Source of the DNA: Nocardia alni
GTDB lineage: Bacteria; Actinomycetota; Actinomycetes; Mycobacteriales; Mycobacteriaceae
Reading direction: 5' to 3'
Assembly: GCF_019038435.1 (NCBI RefSeq)
Contig: NZ_JAGPOX010000069.1
Coordinates: forward strand, 1-48,539
DNA: 48,539 nt
The position numbers were made by a program, and so were the translations under genes. The first letter of the stretch is position 1. Each line of letters opens with the position of its first letter. Below the pieces are notes generated by a model. It made no database searches and was not told the DNA's origin. It worked only from the letters and a program-made list of their open reading frames with translations. Positions 41,549 to 48,539 of this stretch are shown piece by piece.

Positions 41549-41761
41549 ATGAAGACGATGATCGATCTGGATGACGAAGCTCTGGAGCTGGCCGCAAAGG
41601 AGCTTGGTACTCGAACCAAAAAGGACACCGTGAACGCGGCCCTGAGGTTCGTGGCCGAACGTCGACACCGGGTCGAGGCGCTCATGGAAGATTTTCCGTA
41701 CAGCTTCGGCGTGGGGCCCGACATGTTCGATCCGGAGATCATGAAGGGGGCTCGGCGATGA
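41549..41761 (+). CDS. vapB: VapB-type antitoxin
   Basis: A 70-residue antitoxin. The N-terminal ribbon-helix-helix (MKTMIDLDDEALELAAKELG, then TKKDTVNAALRFVAERR) binds operator DNA; the C-terminal part (MEDFPYSFGVGPDMFDPEIM) would cover the toxin active site. A GTG 9 bases upstream has GGAGGG about 11 nt before it and may be the real start. Its stop overlaps the vapC start (ATGA), the classic toxin-antitoxin arrangement. The GC content drops slightly here, suggesting acquisition. Confidence 0.85.
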   Translation: MKTMIDLDDEALELAAKELGTRTKKDTVNAALRFVAERRHRVEALMEDFPYSFGVGPDMFDPEIMKGARR

Positions 41762-42192
41762 CAGCCGCGACAACACTGCGACTGCACTTGATCGACACCT
41801 CCGTCATGGCGCGCCTGCGGCATCCACCCGTACAGCGAGTAGTCGCCGGTCTCATTGCGGATAGAGCCGCAGCCAGTTGCGTCACACTCGATTTGGAGGC
41901 CGGATACTCGGGGCGCAACCTTGCCGAGGTACAGAACATCACGCAAAGCCGCCGCACCCGCTTCACCAACTTGTCGATCAACGAGTCGATCGCCGACCGC
42001 GCCCGTGAGGTACAGACGCTCATGGCCCGCAAAGGCCAGCAACGGGCAGCCGGTGCGATGGATCTGCTGACCGCTGCCGTCGCGGAGTTCCATGGAGCTG
42101 TCGTCTTGCACTACGACGAGGACTTCGAACATATCGCCAAGGTCACCAAGCAACCCCAGGCGTGGGTCGTTCCTCGAGGCACTGTCAGCTGA
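41758..42192 (+). CDS. vapC: VapC-type PIN-domain ribonuclease toxin
   Basis: A 144-residue PIN-domain protein. Acidic active-site residues: Asp in LIDTSVMARL, Glu in LDLEAGYSG, Asp in AMDLLTAAVA and Asp in YDEDFEHIA. VapC toxins cut tRNA or rRNA when their antitoxin is degraded; the target here is unknown. It is coupled to vapB by a 4-base overlap. Confidence 0.88.
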   Translation: MTAATTLRLHLIDTSVMARLRHPPVQRVVAGLIADRAAASCVTLDLEAGYSGRNLAEVQNITQSRRTRFTNLSINESIADRAREVQTLMARKGQQRAAGAMDLLTAAVAEFHGAVVLHYDEDFEHIAKVTKQPQAWVVPRGTVS

Positions 42193-42285
42193 AGAATCCC
42201 CTGTCACCACCGACGACAGCATCGACAGCGGCACCATCGCACAGTGCCACCGCCGGGCTTCCAACTGGAAATACAACATAAATCA

Positions 42286-42319
42286 CTGTGCCCCAGCAGA
42301 TTTCGAATCGAGGGCACAG
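42286..42319. terminator. inverted repeat downstream of vapC
   Basis: CTGTGCCC and GGGCACAG form an 8-bp stem with an 18-nt loop, about 95 bases after the vapC stop. It is a weak terminator candidate; the loop contains TTCGAA. Confidence 0.35.
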
Positions 42320-42453
42320 CACATGAGAGTAGTCACAACTTCTGCGATGACAGGGTCGCCGGGGAACTCGCACACCCGACCTCGGCGTTGGCAGTGCAGC
42401 AAGCTCGAAGTCCGGCTTCAGTGCACTGCCGGGCGTACGCAGAAGGAAGTCTC

Positions 42454-42873
42454 ATGATCTGCTTCTTCGACCCGTCTCACGGACCGGCCGCCGTCACCGC
42501 GACGTGGCAGCCACAGTGGGGTGTGCCTCGTCCGGTCGAGGTTTGTCAGTTCTGCGCGCAGCGCATTCAGACCACGCAGCCGCCCTACTATCAGCCGATG
42601 CAGCAGGGGGGCTATCCGCAGCAGGGATATCCACAGCCCGGTTACCCGCAGCAGGGATATCCACAGCAGGGGTATCCGCGCCAGGGGCACAGCACCGGGG
42701 CAGTGGTCGGCGCGGGTGCGGCCGGTCTGGTTGGCGGAATGCTGTTGGGCGAGATGCTGTCCGATGACGACAACCGGGACGAGGAGCGCGCGTACGAGCG
42801 CGGATTCGACGACGCCGAATACCGCGACGACGCCCAGTACCGCGATGATCGCGACGACGGCGGCTTCTTCTGA
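42454..42873 (+). CDS. small PQQGY-repeat protein with hydrophobic segment, unknown
   Basis: A 139-residue protein. Residues ~1-42 hold Trp/Pro-rich sequence and a CQFC pair; residues ~45-78 are five GYPQ(Q/P) repeats; ~82-102 are a Gly/Ala hydrophobic stretch (GAVVGAGAAGLVGGMLLGEML, glycine-zipper like); the tail is highly charged with DDAEYRDDAQYRDDRDD and ends in GGFF. AAGGAAG precedes the ATG. Such proteins often associate with membranes or form assemblies. Function unknown. Its stop lies 9 bases from the convergent lactate permease stop. Confidence 0.65.
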   Translation: MICFFDPSHGPAAVTATWQPQWGVPRPVEVCQFCAQRIQTTQPPYYQPMQQGGYPQQGYPQPGYPQQGYPQQGYPRQGHSTGAVVGAGAAGLVGGMLLGEMLSDDDNRDEERAYERGFDDAEYRDDAQYRDDRDDGGFF

Positions 42874-42882
42874 CCCCCTCCC

Positions 42883-44535
42883 CTAGGGCACCATCCACGA
42901 CAGTACGGACGTGGACTGCAGCACCACCAGGATGCAGATCCCGGCCAGGAACAGCACGGTCCACCCGAACACCCGTCGGAAGATGTCGCCCTCGCGGCCG
43001 TCGAGACCTACCGCGGCGGCCGCGATCGCGAGGTTCTGCGGCGAGATCATCTTGCCCAGTACCCCGCCGGAGCTGTTGGCGGCGGCCATCAAGGTCGGAG
43101 ACAGACCGGTCTTGGCGGCGGCGGTCACCTGTAGCGCGCCGAACAGCGAGTTGGACGAGGTGTCCGAGCCGGTGACGGCGGTGCCGATCCAGCCGAGGAT
43201 CGGCGACAGCAGCGCGAACACTCCACCGGCGCCGGCCATCCAGGTGCCCAGGGTGATGGTCTGTCCCGAGATGTTCATGACGTAGGCCAGCGCCAGCACC
43301 GCCATCACCGTTACGATCGCGAACCGCAGCCGGTACAGCGTGCTGCCGTAGGCGCGCACCGCCTTCGGGATCGATACCGACAGCGCGATCATGGTGAGCA
43401 GCCCCGCGATCAGCATCTGTGTTCCGGGCGAGGTCAACAGGTTCAGAGTGAAGGTGACCGAGCCCACCTTCCCGCCCTTGGCGTTGACCGCGTGCAGTCC
43501 GGGCCAGGCGAAGGTGTAGGTCGCGTGGCCGAGCCAGCTCTTGATCGGGCCGATCTGGCAGATCACGAACACGATGATGACGATCAGATACGGCGCGTAG
43601 GCCCGCACGACCTCCCTTGGCGCATCGGGATGTTCGACCCGGCGCACGAAATCCGCGGGTGGCTCGTCGGCCGCGCCACCCGCGATCACCGGCGGGGTCG
43701 AGCCTCCCTCGGTGTACGTCACCGACGGCTGCCACACCCGCACCAACAGCACGACAGCACCCGCGGACACCAGCGACGCGATCACGTCGGCCAGCGGCAC
43801 CGAGATGAAGTTCGAGGTCACATACTGCGCGATGGCGAAGGTGACGCCGCAGACGACCGCCACGGGCCAGGTCTGCCGGATCCCGTGCTTGCGGTCGACG
43901 ATGAACACCAGCACGAGCGGCACGAACACCGACAGCACCGGCGTCTGGCGACCGACCATGGCGCCGAGCACATCGGACGAATGTCCGGTGACCGCGCCCA
44001 GGGTGATGATCGGCGTGGCCATCGCGCCGAAGGCGACGGGTGCGGTGTTGGCGGTCAGCGCGAGCGCGGCCGCCTTCAGCGGCGCGAAGCCCAGGGCGAT
44101 CAGCATGACGGCGGTGACCGCGACCGGTGTGCCGAATCCGGCCAGCGCCTCGAGCAACGCGCCGAAGCAGAAGGCGATGAGGATGGCCTGCACCCGCTGG
44201 TCGGGGCTGACCCCGGCGAACGAGCGGCGCAGCACATCGAAATGCCCGGTGGCAACCGTCATGTTGTAGACCCAGATCGCATTGATGACGATCCACAGGA
44301 TCGGAAAGAATCCGAACGCGGCCCCCTCGGTCCCGGCGAGCAACGACTGGCCGACGGGCATCCCGTACAGCCAGATCGCCACGACCAGCGACACGACCAG
44401 TGAGATCAGCGATGCGATCCAGGCGGCCCAGCGCAACACGCCCAGGAGAACGAACAGAACCAGCAGGGGTATTGCCGCCACGAGCGAACTCCAGCCAAGG
44501 GAGTGTGCGAGCGGATCGAGTACTTGGTGATACAT
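42883..44535 (-). CDS. lctP: L-lactate permease
   Basis: A 550-residue LctP/LldP-family permease with 12 or more membrane segments that takes up lactate (and related 2-hydroxy acids such as glycolate) with protons. Family segments are FCFGALLEALAGFGTPVAV, TANTAPVAFGAMATPI, GWIGTAVTGSDTSSNSLFGALQ and NSSGGVLGKMISPQNLAIAA. GGAGG precedes the ATG at 44535 by 5 nt. It diverges from the orphan antitoxin gene. No lactate dehydrogenase lies next to it in the window. Confidence 0.93.
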   Translation of the reverse strand: MYHQVLDPLAHSLGWSSLVAAIPLLVLFVLLGVLRWAAWIASLISLVVSLVVAIWLYGMPVGQSLLAGTEGAAFGFFPILWIVINAIWVYNMTVATGHFDVLRRSFAGVSPDQRVQAILIAFCFGALLEALAGFGTPVAVTAVMLIALGFAPLKAAALALTANTAPVAFGAMATPIITLGAVTGHSSDVLGAMVGRQTPVLSVFVPLVLVFIVDRKHGIRQTWPVAVVCGVTFAIAQYVTSNFISVPLADVIASLVSAGAVVLLVRVWQPSVTYTEGGSTPPVIAGGAADEPPADFVRRVEHPDAPREVVRAYAPYLIVIIVFVICQIGPIKSWLGHATYTFAWPGLHAVNAKGGKVGSVTFTLNLLTSPGTQMLIAGLLTMIALSVSIPKAVRAYGSTLYRLRFAIVTVMAVLALAYVMNISGQTITLGTWMAGAGGVFALLSPILGWIGTAVTGSDTSSNSLFGALQVTAAAKTGLSPTLMAAANSSGGVLGKMISPQNLAIAAAAVGLDGREGDIFRRVFGWTVLFLAGICILVVLQSTSVLSWMVP

Positions 44536-44717
44536 GCCAACCTCCGACAAACGGACAAACAGCGGCCGTTGCCGAAGTTGTACTCCCGCGCGCACCCTCT
44601 CGTGCCGGAAATCGCCAATGCTCCTGCACCCCCGACCGATCCGGATATGCCGTAGCGCCGAATACTTGCGAGAAACGTGACCGCTCCCTCCGCCACATAC
44701 GCCGCCCGGAGGCCCTG

Positions 44718-44921
44718 ATGAAGAGCACTATCGAGTTGAACGACGCCGCTTTCGCGTTGGCCGCCAAGCATTTCGGAACACTATCGGTATCCGATACGGT
44801 CAATGCCGCACTGGAATACGTCGCCGAACGCAGACGCCGGGTCGAGAGACTGTCCGCCAACCGATCACCGCGAGGTGTGGATCTGACCAGCCAGATACTC
44901 GCCGAACGCGGTCCGCGGTAG
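44718..44921 (+). CDS. orphan VapB-like antitoxin
   Basis: A 67-residue ribbon-helix-helix protein, MKSTIELNDAAFALAAKHFG then SDTVNAALEYVAERRRRVERL. It is clearly related to the vapB at 41549 (shared DTVNAAL-x2-VAERR-x-RVE). GGAGG lies 5 nt before the ATG. No PIN-domain toxin follows; the next gene is phhA. It may be a solitary relic, or it may cross-regulate the neighbouring VapBC. Confidence 0.75.
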   Translation: MKSTIELNDAAFALAAKHFGTLSVSDTVNAALEYVAERRRRVERLSANRSPRGVDLTSQILAERGPR

Positions 44922-45005
44922 ATCTCGAGCTCGATCAGCTAGTCATTTTGTCAAGGTAACTGGGCAGTTGTTGTCGGATCAGCCCAGCGGTGCTTGCCTG
45001 GAGGC

Positions 45006-45881
45006 ATGTTCACAGACGGTCGGCTGTACTCACCGGTGACCACGAGCACCGACGGCGATGTGACCGTGCACCTGAGCGACGAGCATCCCGGGGTGCACGA
45101 TCCCGAGTACCGGGCCCGGCGCAATGCGATCGCCGCGCGAGCGCTGGCGTACCGCCCGGGGACCCCGGCGCCCCGCATCGACTACACCGACGACGAGCAG
45201 CAGGTATGGCGGATCGCCTCCGCCGAGCTCGCTCGTAAGCATCAGCGGTATGCCTCGGCGGAAGTGCTCGCCGCGGCACAGCATTTGGGCCTGCCGGGTG
45301 ACCACATCCCCCAGCTCGACGAGGTATCGGAAAAGCTGGTGCCGCTCAGCGGATTTCGCTATGTTCCGGCGGCCGGCCTGGTGCCGTTGCGGGAGTTCTT
45401 CGGATCCTTCGCCCAGCGAATCTTCCACTCCACCCAGTACATTCGTCATCATTCGGCCCCGCTGTACACCCCGGAACCGGACTCGATTCACGAAATCATC
45501 GGCCACGCGAATCAATTGGCGAGCCCGCGTTTCGCCGCGATCTACGCCGAGGCCGGCGCGGCGGTGGCGCGGCTGGAATCCGAAGCGGCGCTGAAGTTTC
45601 TGGCCGACGTCTTTTGGTTCTCGATGGAGTTCGGGGTGGTGCGCGAGCACGGCGAAGTCCGTTGTTACGGGGCCGGGCTGCTCTCGTCGTATGGCGAGAT
45701 CGAGGAGTTCCGCCAGGCCCGGCTACGCCCGCTCGATGTCCGCGAAATGGGCACCGCGACTTACGACATCACCCACTACCAACCCGTATTGTATTGCGCG
45801 AACTCGATTTCCGAGATCGAGGATGTGGTGGGCGGCTTCTTCGCCGATGTGACCGACGAGGTGGTCGCCGCGCACGGCTAG
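45006..45881 (+). CDS. phhA: phenylalanine-4-hydroxylase
   Basis: A 291-residue monomeric aromatic amino acid hydroxylase that uses tetrahydrobiopterin and O2 to turn phenylalanine into tyrosine. Iron ligands: the two His of SIHEIIGHAN and the Glu of WFSMEFGVV; pterin-site residues are in GFRYVPAAGLVP. The frame also opens at a TTG 12 bases upstream (44994); neither start has a well-spaced ribosome binding site (GGAGG is only 1 nt before this ATG), so the start is uncertain. Its stop overlaps the tetR stop in the shared CTAG at 45878-45881. Confidence 0.92.
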   Translation: MFTDGRLYSPVTTSTDGDVTVHLSDEHPGVHDPEYRARRNAIAARALAYRPGTPAPRIDYTDDEQQVWRIASAELARKHQRYASAEVLAAAQHLGLPGDHIPQLDEVSEKLVPLSGFRYVPAAGLVPLREFFGSFAQRIFHSTQYIRHHSAPLYTPEPDSIHEIIGHANQLASPRFAAIYAEAGAAVARLESEAALKFLADVFWFSMEFGVVREHGEVRCYGAGLLSSYGEIEEFRQARLRPLDVREMGTATYDITHYQPVLYCANSISEIEDVVGGFFADVTDEVVAAHG

Positions 45882-46522
45882 AGTTTCATGCCCGCTTCGA
45901 GAAAATCGACGATCCGCTCGAGCTTGTCCATGTCGAGCCCGACGCCGGGGGTGGGATCGAAGGCGGTCATCGCCGCGCCGATCAGTGCCCCCGCGAACGC
46001 CCGGACCTCCAGCTCATCGGCGGACCGGCAGACCCGATCGGCGACGAGCCGCGCGATCAGATCGACGTTGCGTTCGGTCTCCTGCGCAATCACACTGCGC
46101 AGCTCGGGCACCGAGTAGATCAAGGCCATCCGCTGCTGCTCGAACGCCAGGTCTTCCGGGTCCAGAGCTCGGAACACGTCGATGGTCGCCCGCATGAACG
46201 CGCGAAGCGGCGAGAGCTCCGCGGGCTGCTCCGCGATGGCCTGGATGACCAGGGGGTCCATATCGTCGGTCAGCGCGAGCCGCTCCTTGGACGGAAAGTA
46301 CCGGAAGAAGGTGCTCGGCGAGACCTCGGCCGCCTCGGCGATCTGCTCGACCGTCGTCTCCGCGTAGCCCTGCTCGCGAAACAACCGCATGGCCTCGGTG
46401 CGGATGGTCCGACGGGTGCGCTCCTTCTTACGCTCCCGCAGGCCCATCCGAGATCGCGCTCCGAGCTGCGAAGCGATTCCCGGATGGGCCTGCCCTGGAG
46501 GTGCCTCCGAATCAGCCGACAT
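45878..46522 (-). CDS. TetR-family regulator
   Basis: A 214-residue regulator. The helix-turn-helix lies at residues ~35-80 (TVEQIAEAAEVSPSTFFRYFPSKERL), followed by an all-helical ligand domain. GGGAG lies 9 nt before the ATG at 46522; another ATG 24 bases upstream is in frame. The start overlaps the end of the exporter gene by 11 bases, so both are on one transcript. It probably represses its own operon, binding at the promoter upstream of the exporter and releasing upon drug or metabolite binding. Confidence 0.88.
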   Translation of the reverse strand: MSADSEAPPGQAHPGIASQLGARSRMGLRERKKERTRRTIRTEAMRLFREQGYAETTVEQIAEAAEVSPSTFFRYFPSKERLALTDDMDPLVIQAIAEQPAELSPLRAFMRATIDVFRALDPEDLAFEQQRMALIYSVPELRSVIAQETERNVDLIARLVADRVCRSADELEVRAFAGALIGAAMTAFDPTPGVGLDMDKLERIVDFLEAGMKL

Positions 46523-48110
46523 GCACTGATTCTCCCGCATCGACACCCGCTACCGATCCGGGAGCCCGATTCCGGGCGAAGGTCGCGGCGAGCACGATGC
46601 CCAGCACGCAGATCCCGGTGCACACCCAGAACATGGCGGCCATGCCGCCGACGAAGGCCGAGTGCACCTGGGTCAGCATGGCCGCGTCGTGCGTCTTGTG
46701 CGCGACCAGCACCCCGGCGGTGACGCTGTCGGAGATCGGCGAATGGTTGTAGACGCCCAGCTCAGCGGCGTAGCGGGTGGACAGCACGGTGCCGAGCACC
46801 GCGACCCCGATGGTGCCGCCGGCCTGCCGCAGCGCCTGGATCAGTGCCGAGCCGGTGCCGGCGCGCTCGGCGGTCAGCTCACCCATCGCCATCCCCATCG
46901 CGGTCGGCATCACGAAGCCCATGCCCGCGCCGAGCAGGGTGATCCAGATGGCGGCATATCCGTAGCCGGAACCGACCGTGGTCAGCGCACCGATCACCAG
47001 GGCGGCGGTCAGGATCGCGAAACCGAGGATCAGCATCGGCCGCACGCCGAACCTGGGCAGCAGTTTGTCCACCACCCGGGTACCGACCAGCAGGCCGCCG
47101 ATCAGCGGGAGCAACCGCAGACCACTTCCCAGTGTGTCGGCGCCCAGCACCGACTGGAAGTACTGGGGTGCGGTGAAGAACAGGCCGAACATCGCGAAGT
47201 TGATGAATATGGAATAGCCTGTGCCCCAGCTGAATCCGCCCGCCTTGAACAGACCGAGGTCGATCAGTGGATGCGCGGTACGGCGCTGCCAGGCGATGAA
47301 GGCGACCAGCAGCGCGACCCCGGCCGCGACCGTCGCCCAGCCCGGACCATCGCCCCAGCCGCGGCCGAGCCGGATGAAACCGTAGGTGAGGCCGAGCATT
47401 CCGCCGGCCGACAGCAGTACGCCGGGCAGATCGATCCGGAATACGTTGCCGCTGCTGGATTCCGGAACCAGGGTGGCCACGGCGATCAGGCCGACGACCA
47501 CCAGCGGGACGTTGATCAGGAATACCGAGCCCCACCAGAAGTGCTGGAGCAGCCAGCCGCCGACGATCGGGCCGAGCGGCAGGCCGATCGCGGTGGAGGT
47601 GACCCAGACGGTCATCGCCCGCTGCTGCTCGGCCCGCACCGGGAACATGCTGGGCAGCACCGACATCGACAGCGGCATCATGACCGCCGCCGCCACACCG
47701 AGCACCGCGCGAGCGGCGATCAGCTCGCCGGAGGAGGTCGCGAATGCACAAGCCGCCGAAGCGATCCCGAACAGCACCAGCGCCGCGAGCAGGAACTTCT
47801 TGCGCCCGTAGCGATCTCCGAGCGCACCCGCGGGCAGCATGAGCGCGGCCAGCGCGAGCGTATACGCGGTGGTGAACCATTGCAGCGCAGAGGTATTCGC
47901 GTGCAGATCGACAGAGATGGTCGGCAGGGCAACGACCAGCACGGTCGTGTCCAGACCGATGGTGAGCATCGCCACCGCGAGCGCGCCCAAGGCCAGCCAG
48001 CGCGTGCGCGGCGAGGTGGATCCGGCGGTCGCCGCGGCGACGCCTGTGGGCAGCCGTATGCGTCGCGCATCGGCAGGCGGAGTCCGATCCTGCACATCCT
48101 CGGTATTCAT
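46512..48110 (-). CDS. DHA2-family (EmrB/QacA-type) 14-helix MFS exporter
   Basis: A 532-residue drug:H+ antiporter. Motif D1 is LDTTVLVVALPTI in helix 1, motif A is GALGDRYGRKK, and motif C (GxxxGPxxGG type) appears as GLPLGPIVGGWL in helix 5. About 14 helices are predicted from hydrophobicity. It exports lipophilic drugs or secondary metabolites; the substrate is unknown. The downstream tetR gene overlaps it. A consensus-like promoter lies upstream. Confidence 0.9.
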   Translation of the reverse strand: MNTEDVQDRTPPADARRIRLPTGVAAATAGSTSPRTRWLALGALAVAMLTIGLDTTVLVVALPTISVDLHANTSALQWFTTAYTLALAALMLPAGALGDRYGRKKFLLAALVLFGIASAACAFATSSGELIAARAVLGVAAAVMMPLSMSVLPSMFPVRAEQQRAMTVWVTSTAIGLPLGPIVGGWLLQHFWWGSVFLINVPLVVVGLIAVATLVPESSSGNVFRIDLPGVLLSAGGMLGLTYGFIRLGRGWGDGPGWATVAAGVALLVAFIAWQRRTAHPLIDLGLFKAGGFSWGTGYSIFINFAMFGLFFTAPQYFQSVLGADTLGSGLRLLPLIGGLLVGTRVVDKLLPRFGVRPMLILGFAILTAALVIGALTTVGSGYGYAAIWITLLGAGMGFVMPTAMGMAMGELTAERAGTGSALIQALRQAGGTIGVAVLGTVLSTRYAAELGVYNHSPISDSVTAGVLVAHKTHDAAMLTQVHSAFVGGMAAMFWVCTGICVLGIVLAATFARNRAPGSVAGVDAGESVHVG

Positions 48111-48134
48111 GACATATCCAATCAGTTGAAGGAC

Positions 48135-48176
48135 ACTACTTTTTGATAGTAACTCTCATTTGCTTGCCTATGTCAA
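48135..48176 (-). promoter_or_regulatory. promoter and overlapping inverted repeat upstream of the exporter-tetR operon
   Basis: On the minus strand TTGACA (48171-48176), 19 nt spacing and TACTAT (48146-48151) resemble a sigma-70-type promoter. The repeat ACTAT-N6-GTAGT (one mismatch, 48135-48150) overlaps the -10 element and is a plausible TetR operator. Confidence 0.5.
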
Positions 48177-48316
48177 TACACCGGCTGTTGTCCTGCCACA
48201 AATGAGACACTCGCCCAACTCCAGGGATAAGTCGGAAGGGCTTCCGCATAAGCTCGATACCGATGCGCACCCGTAAACGGCCCAGCCGCCACAGCACCCA
48301 ACCGGCTAGGACACCG

Positions 48317-48539
48317 ATGAGGCAGTCGACAAGGACACCTGGTCGACTGCTCTTCCGGCTCCGCCGCGCCGGGCAGCCCCGCCTGGCCGCGTTCGCCGTC
48401 GCGCTGGCCGCCGGACTCATCGGCGTCACCGCGCTGACCGGCCTCGATGCCGTACTGTCCCCCGCGGCGACGGCCGAACCGATCACGGGCGCCCCGTTCG
48501 TCACCCCGAACACCGACGCCTGCCCGGACAGGACGGCCC
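48317..48539 (+). CDS. secreted protein, N-terminal part (cut by window end)
   Basis: The first 74 residues of a frame running off the window. A basic start (RQSTRTPGRLLFRLRRAGQPR) precedes a hydrophobic core (LAAFAVALAAGLIGVTALTGL) and a likely signal-peptidase site near AATAEP, then TPNTDACPDRTA with one Cys. AGGA lies a few bases before the ATG. An exported actinobacterial protein; the family cannot be read from the visible part. Confidence 0.6.
   Translation, partial: MRQSTRTPGRLLFRLRRAGQPRLAAFAVALAAGLIGVTALTGLDAVLSPAATAEPITGAPFVTPNTDACPDRTA

Noticed and set aside
42494..44860. 788-codon minus-strand frame across lctP
   Set aside because: The L-lactate permease lies in another frame of the same strand with full family motifs; this frame is Arg-rich noise.
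1..48539. CRISPR arrays, transposases, tRNA or rRNA genes
   Set aside because: No regularly spaced direct repeats, transposase motifs or clover-leaf sequences were seen on either strand; the tandem repeats found are in-frame coding repeats or gene duplications.

Overview
The window is high-GC actinobacterial DNA, most likely from Nocardia or a close mycolic-acid relative. From about 13.5 kb to 41.4 kb the gene order closely follows the Mycobacterium tuberculosis block Rv3302c-Rv3319 as I recall it (glpD, lpdA, a gamma-glutamylcyclotransferase-like gene, amiA1/amiB1, purine nucleoside phosphorylase, pmmB, upp, Rv3311-like, add, deoA, cdd, sdhCDAB). Type VII secretion (ESX)-associated genes, a phenylalanine hydroxylase and VapBC-type modules also fit. 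Assignments come from reading motifs and remembered family features; no database search was run.

Region 1 (1-1.3 kb): the end of a Fpg/Nei-type DNA glycosylase and a rhodanese-domain protein. Region 2 (1.3-13.2 kb): an accessory catabolic locus arranged as divergent and convergent units. It holds an MHS-family carboxylate importer, an IclR regulator, a beta-hydroxyacid dehydrogenase, a KstD/fumarate-reductase-type flavoprotein, a TIM-barrel isomerase, an aldehyde dehydrogenase, a ThDP-dependent enzyme, and a TcuA/TcuB pair (flavoprotein dehydrogenase plus membrane Fe-S electron-transfer protein). Near-identical TWACGCAAY elements lie in both divergent promoter regions, so one IclR regulator probably controls the whole set. 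I cannot match this gene combination to a described pathway. It is the best candidate for an undescribed system here.

Region 3 (13.3-26 kb): a small membrane protein, glpD behind a leader with nested inverted repeats, a PLP aminotransferase behind a 19-bp near-palindrome, two low-complexity envelope or secreted proteins, lpdA, a GGCT-like protein, two M20 amidohydrolases, an enoyl-CoA hydratase/isomerase with an apparent N-terminal frameshift, and RNase Z. Region 4 (26-37.6 kb): nucleoside and base salvage (PNP, phosphosugar mutase, upp, add, deoA, cdd). It is interrupted by an ESX-associated NlpC/P60 operon and by three tandem coiled-coil paralogues that separate cdd from deoA. Several genes here have a TANNNT hexamer 6-7 nt before the start codon, typical of leaderless transcripts.

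Region 5 (38-41.4 kb): the succinate dehydrogenase operon sdhCDAB, with a DtxR/IdeR-like iron box in the cdd-sdhC intergenic region. Region 6 (41.5-48.5 kb): a VapBC toxin-antitoxin pair, a small PQQGY-repeat protein, L-lactate permease, an orphan VapB-like antitoxin, phenylalanine-4-hydroxylase, a TetR regulator coupled to a DHA2-type drug exporter, and the start of a secreted protein cut by the window end.
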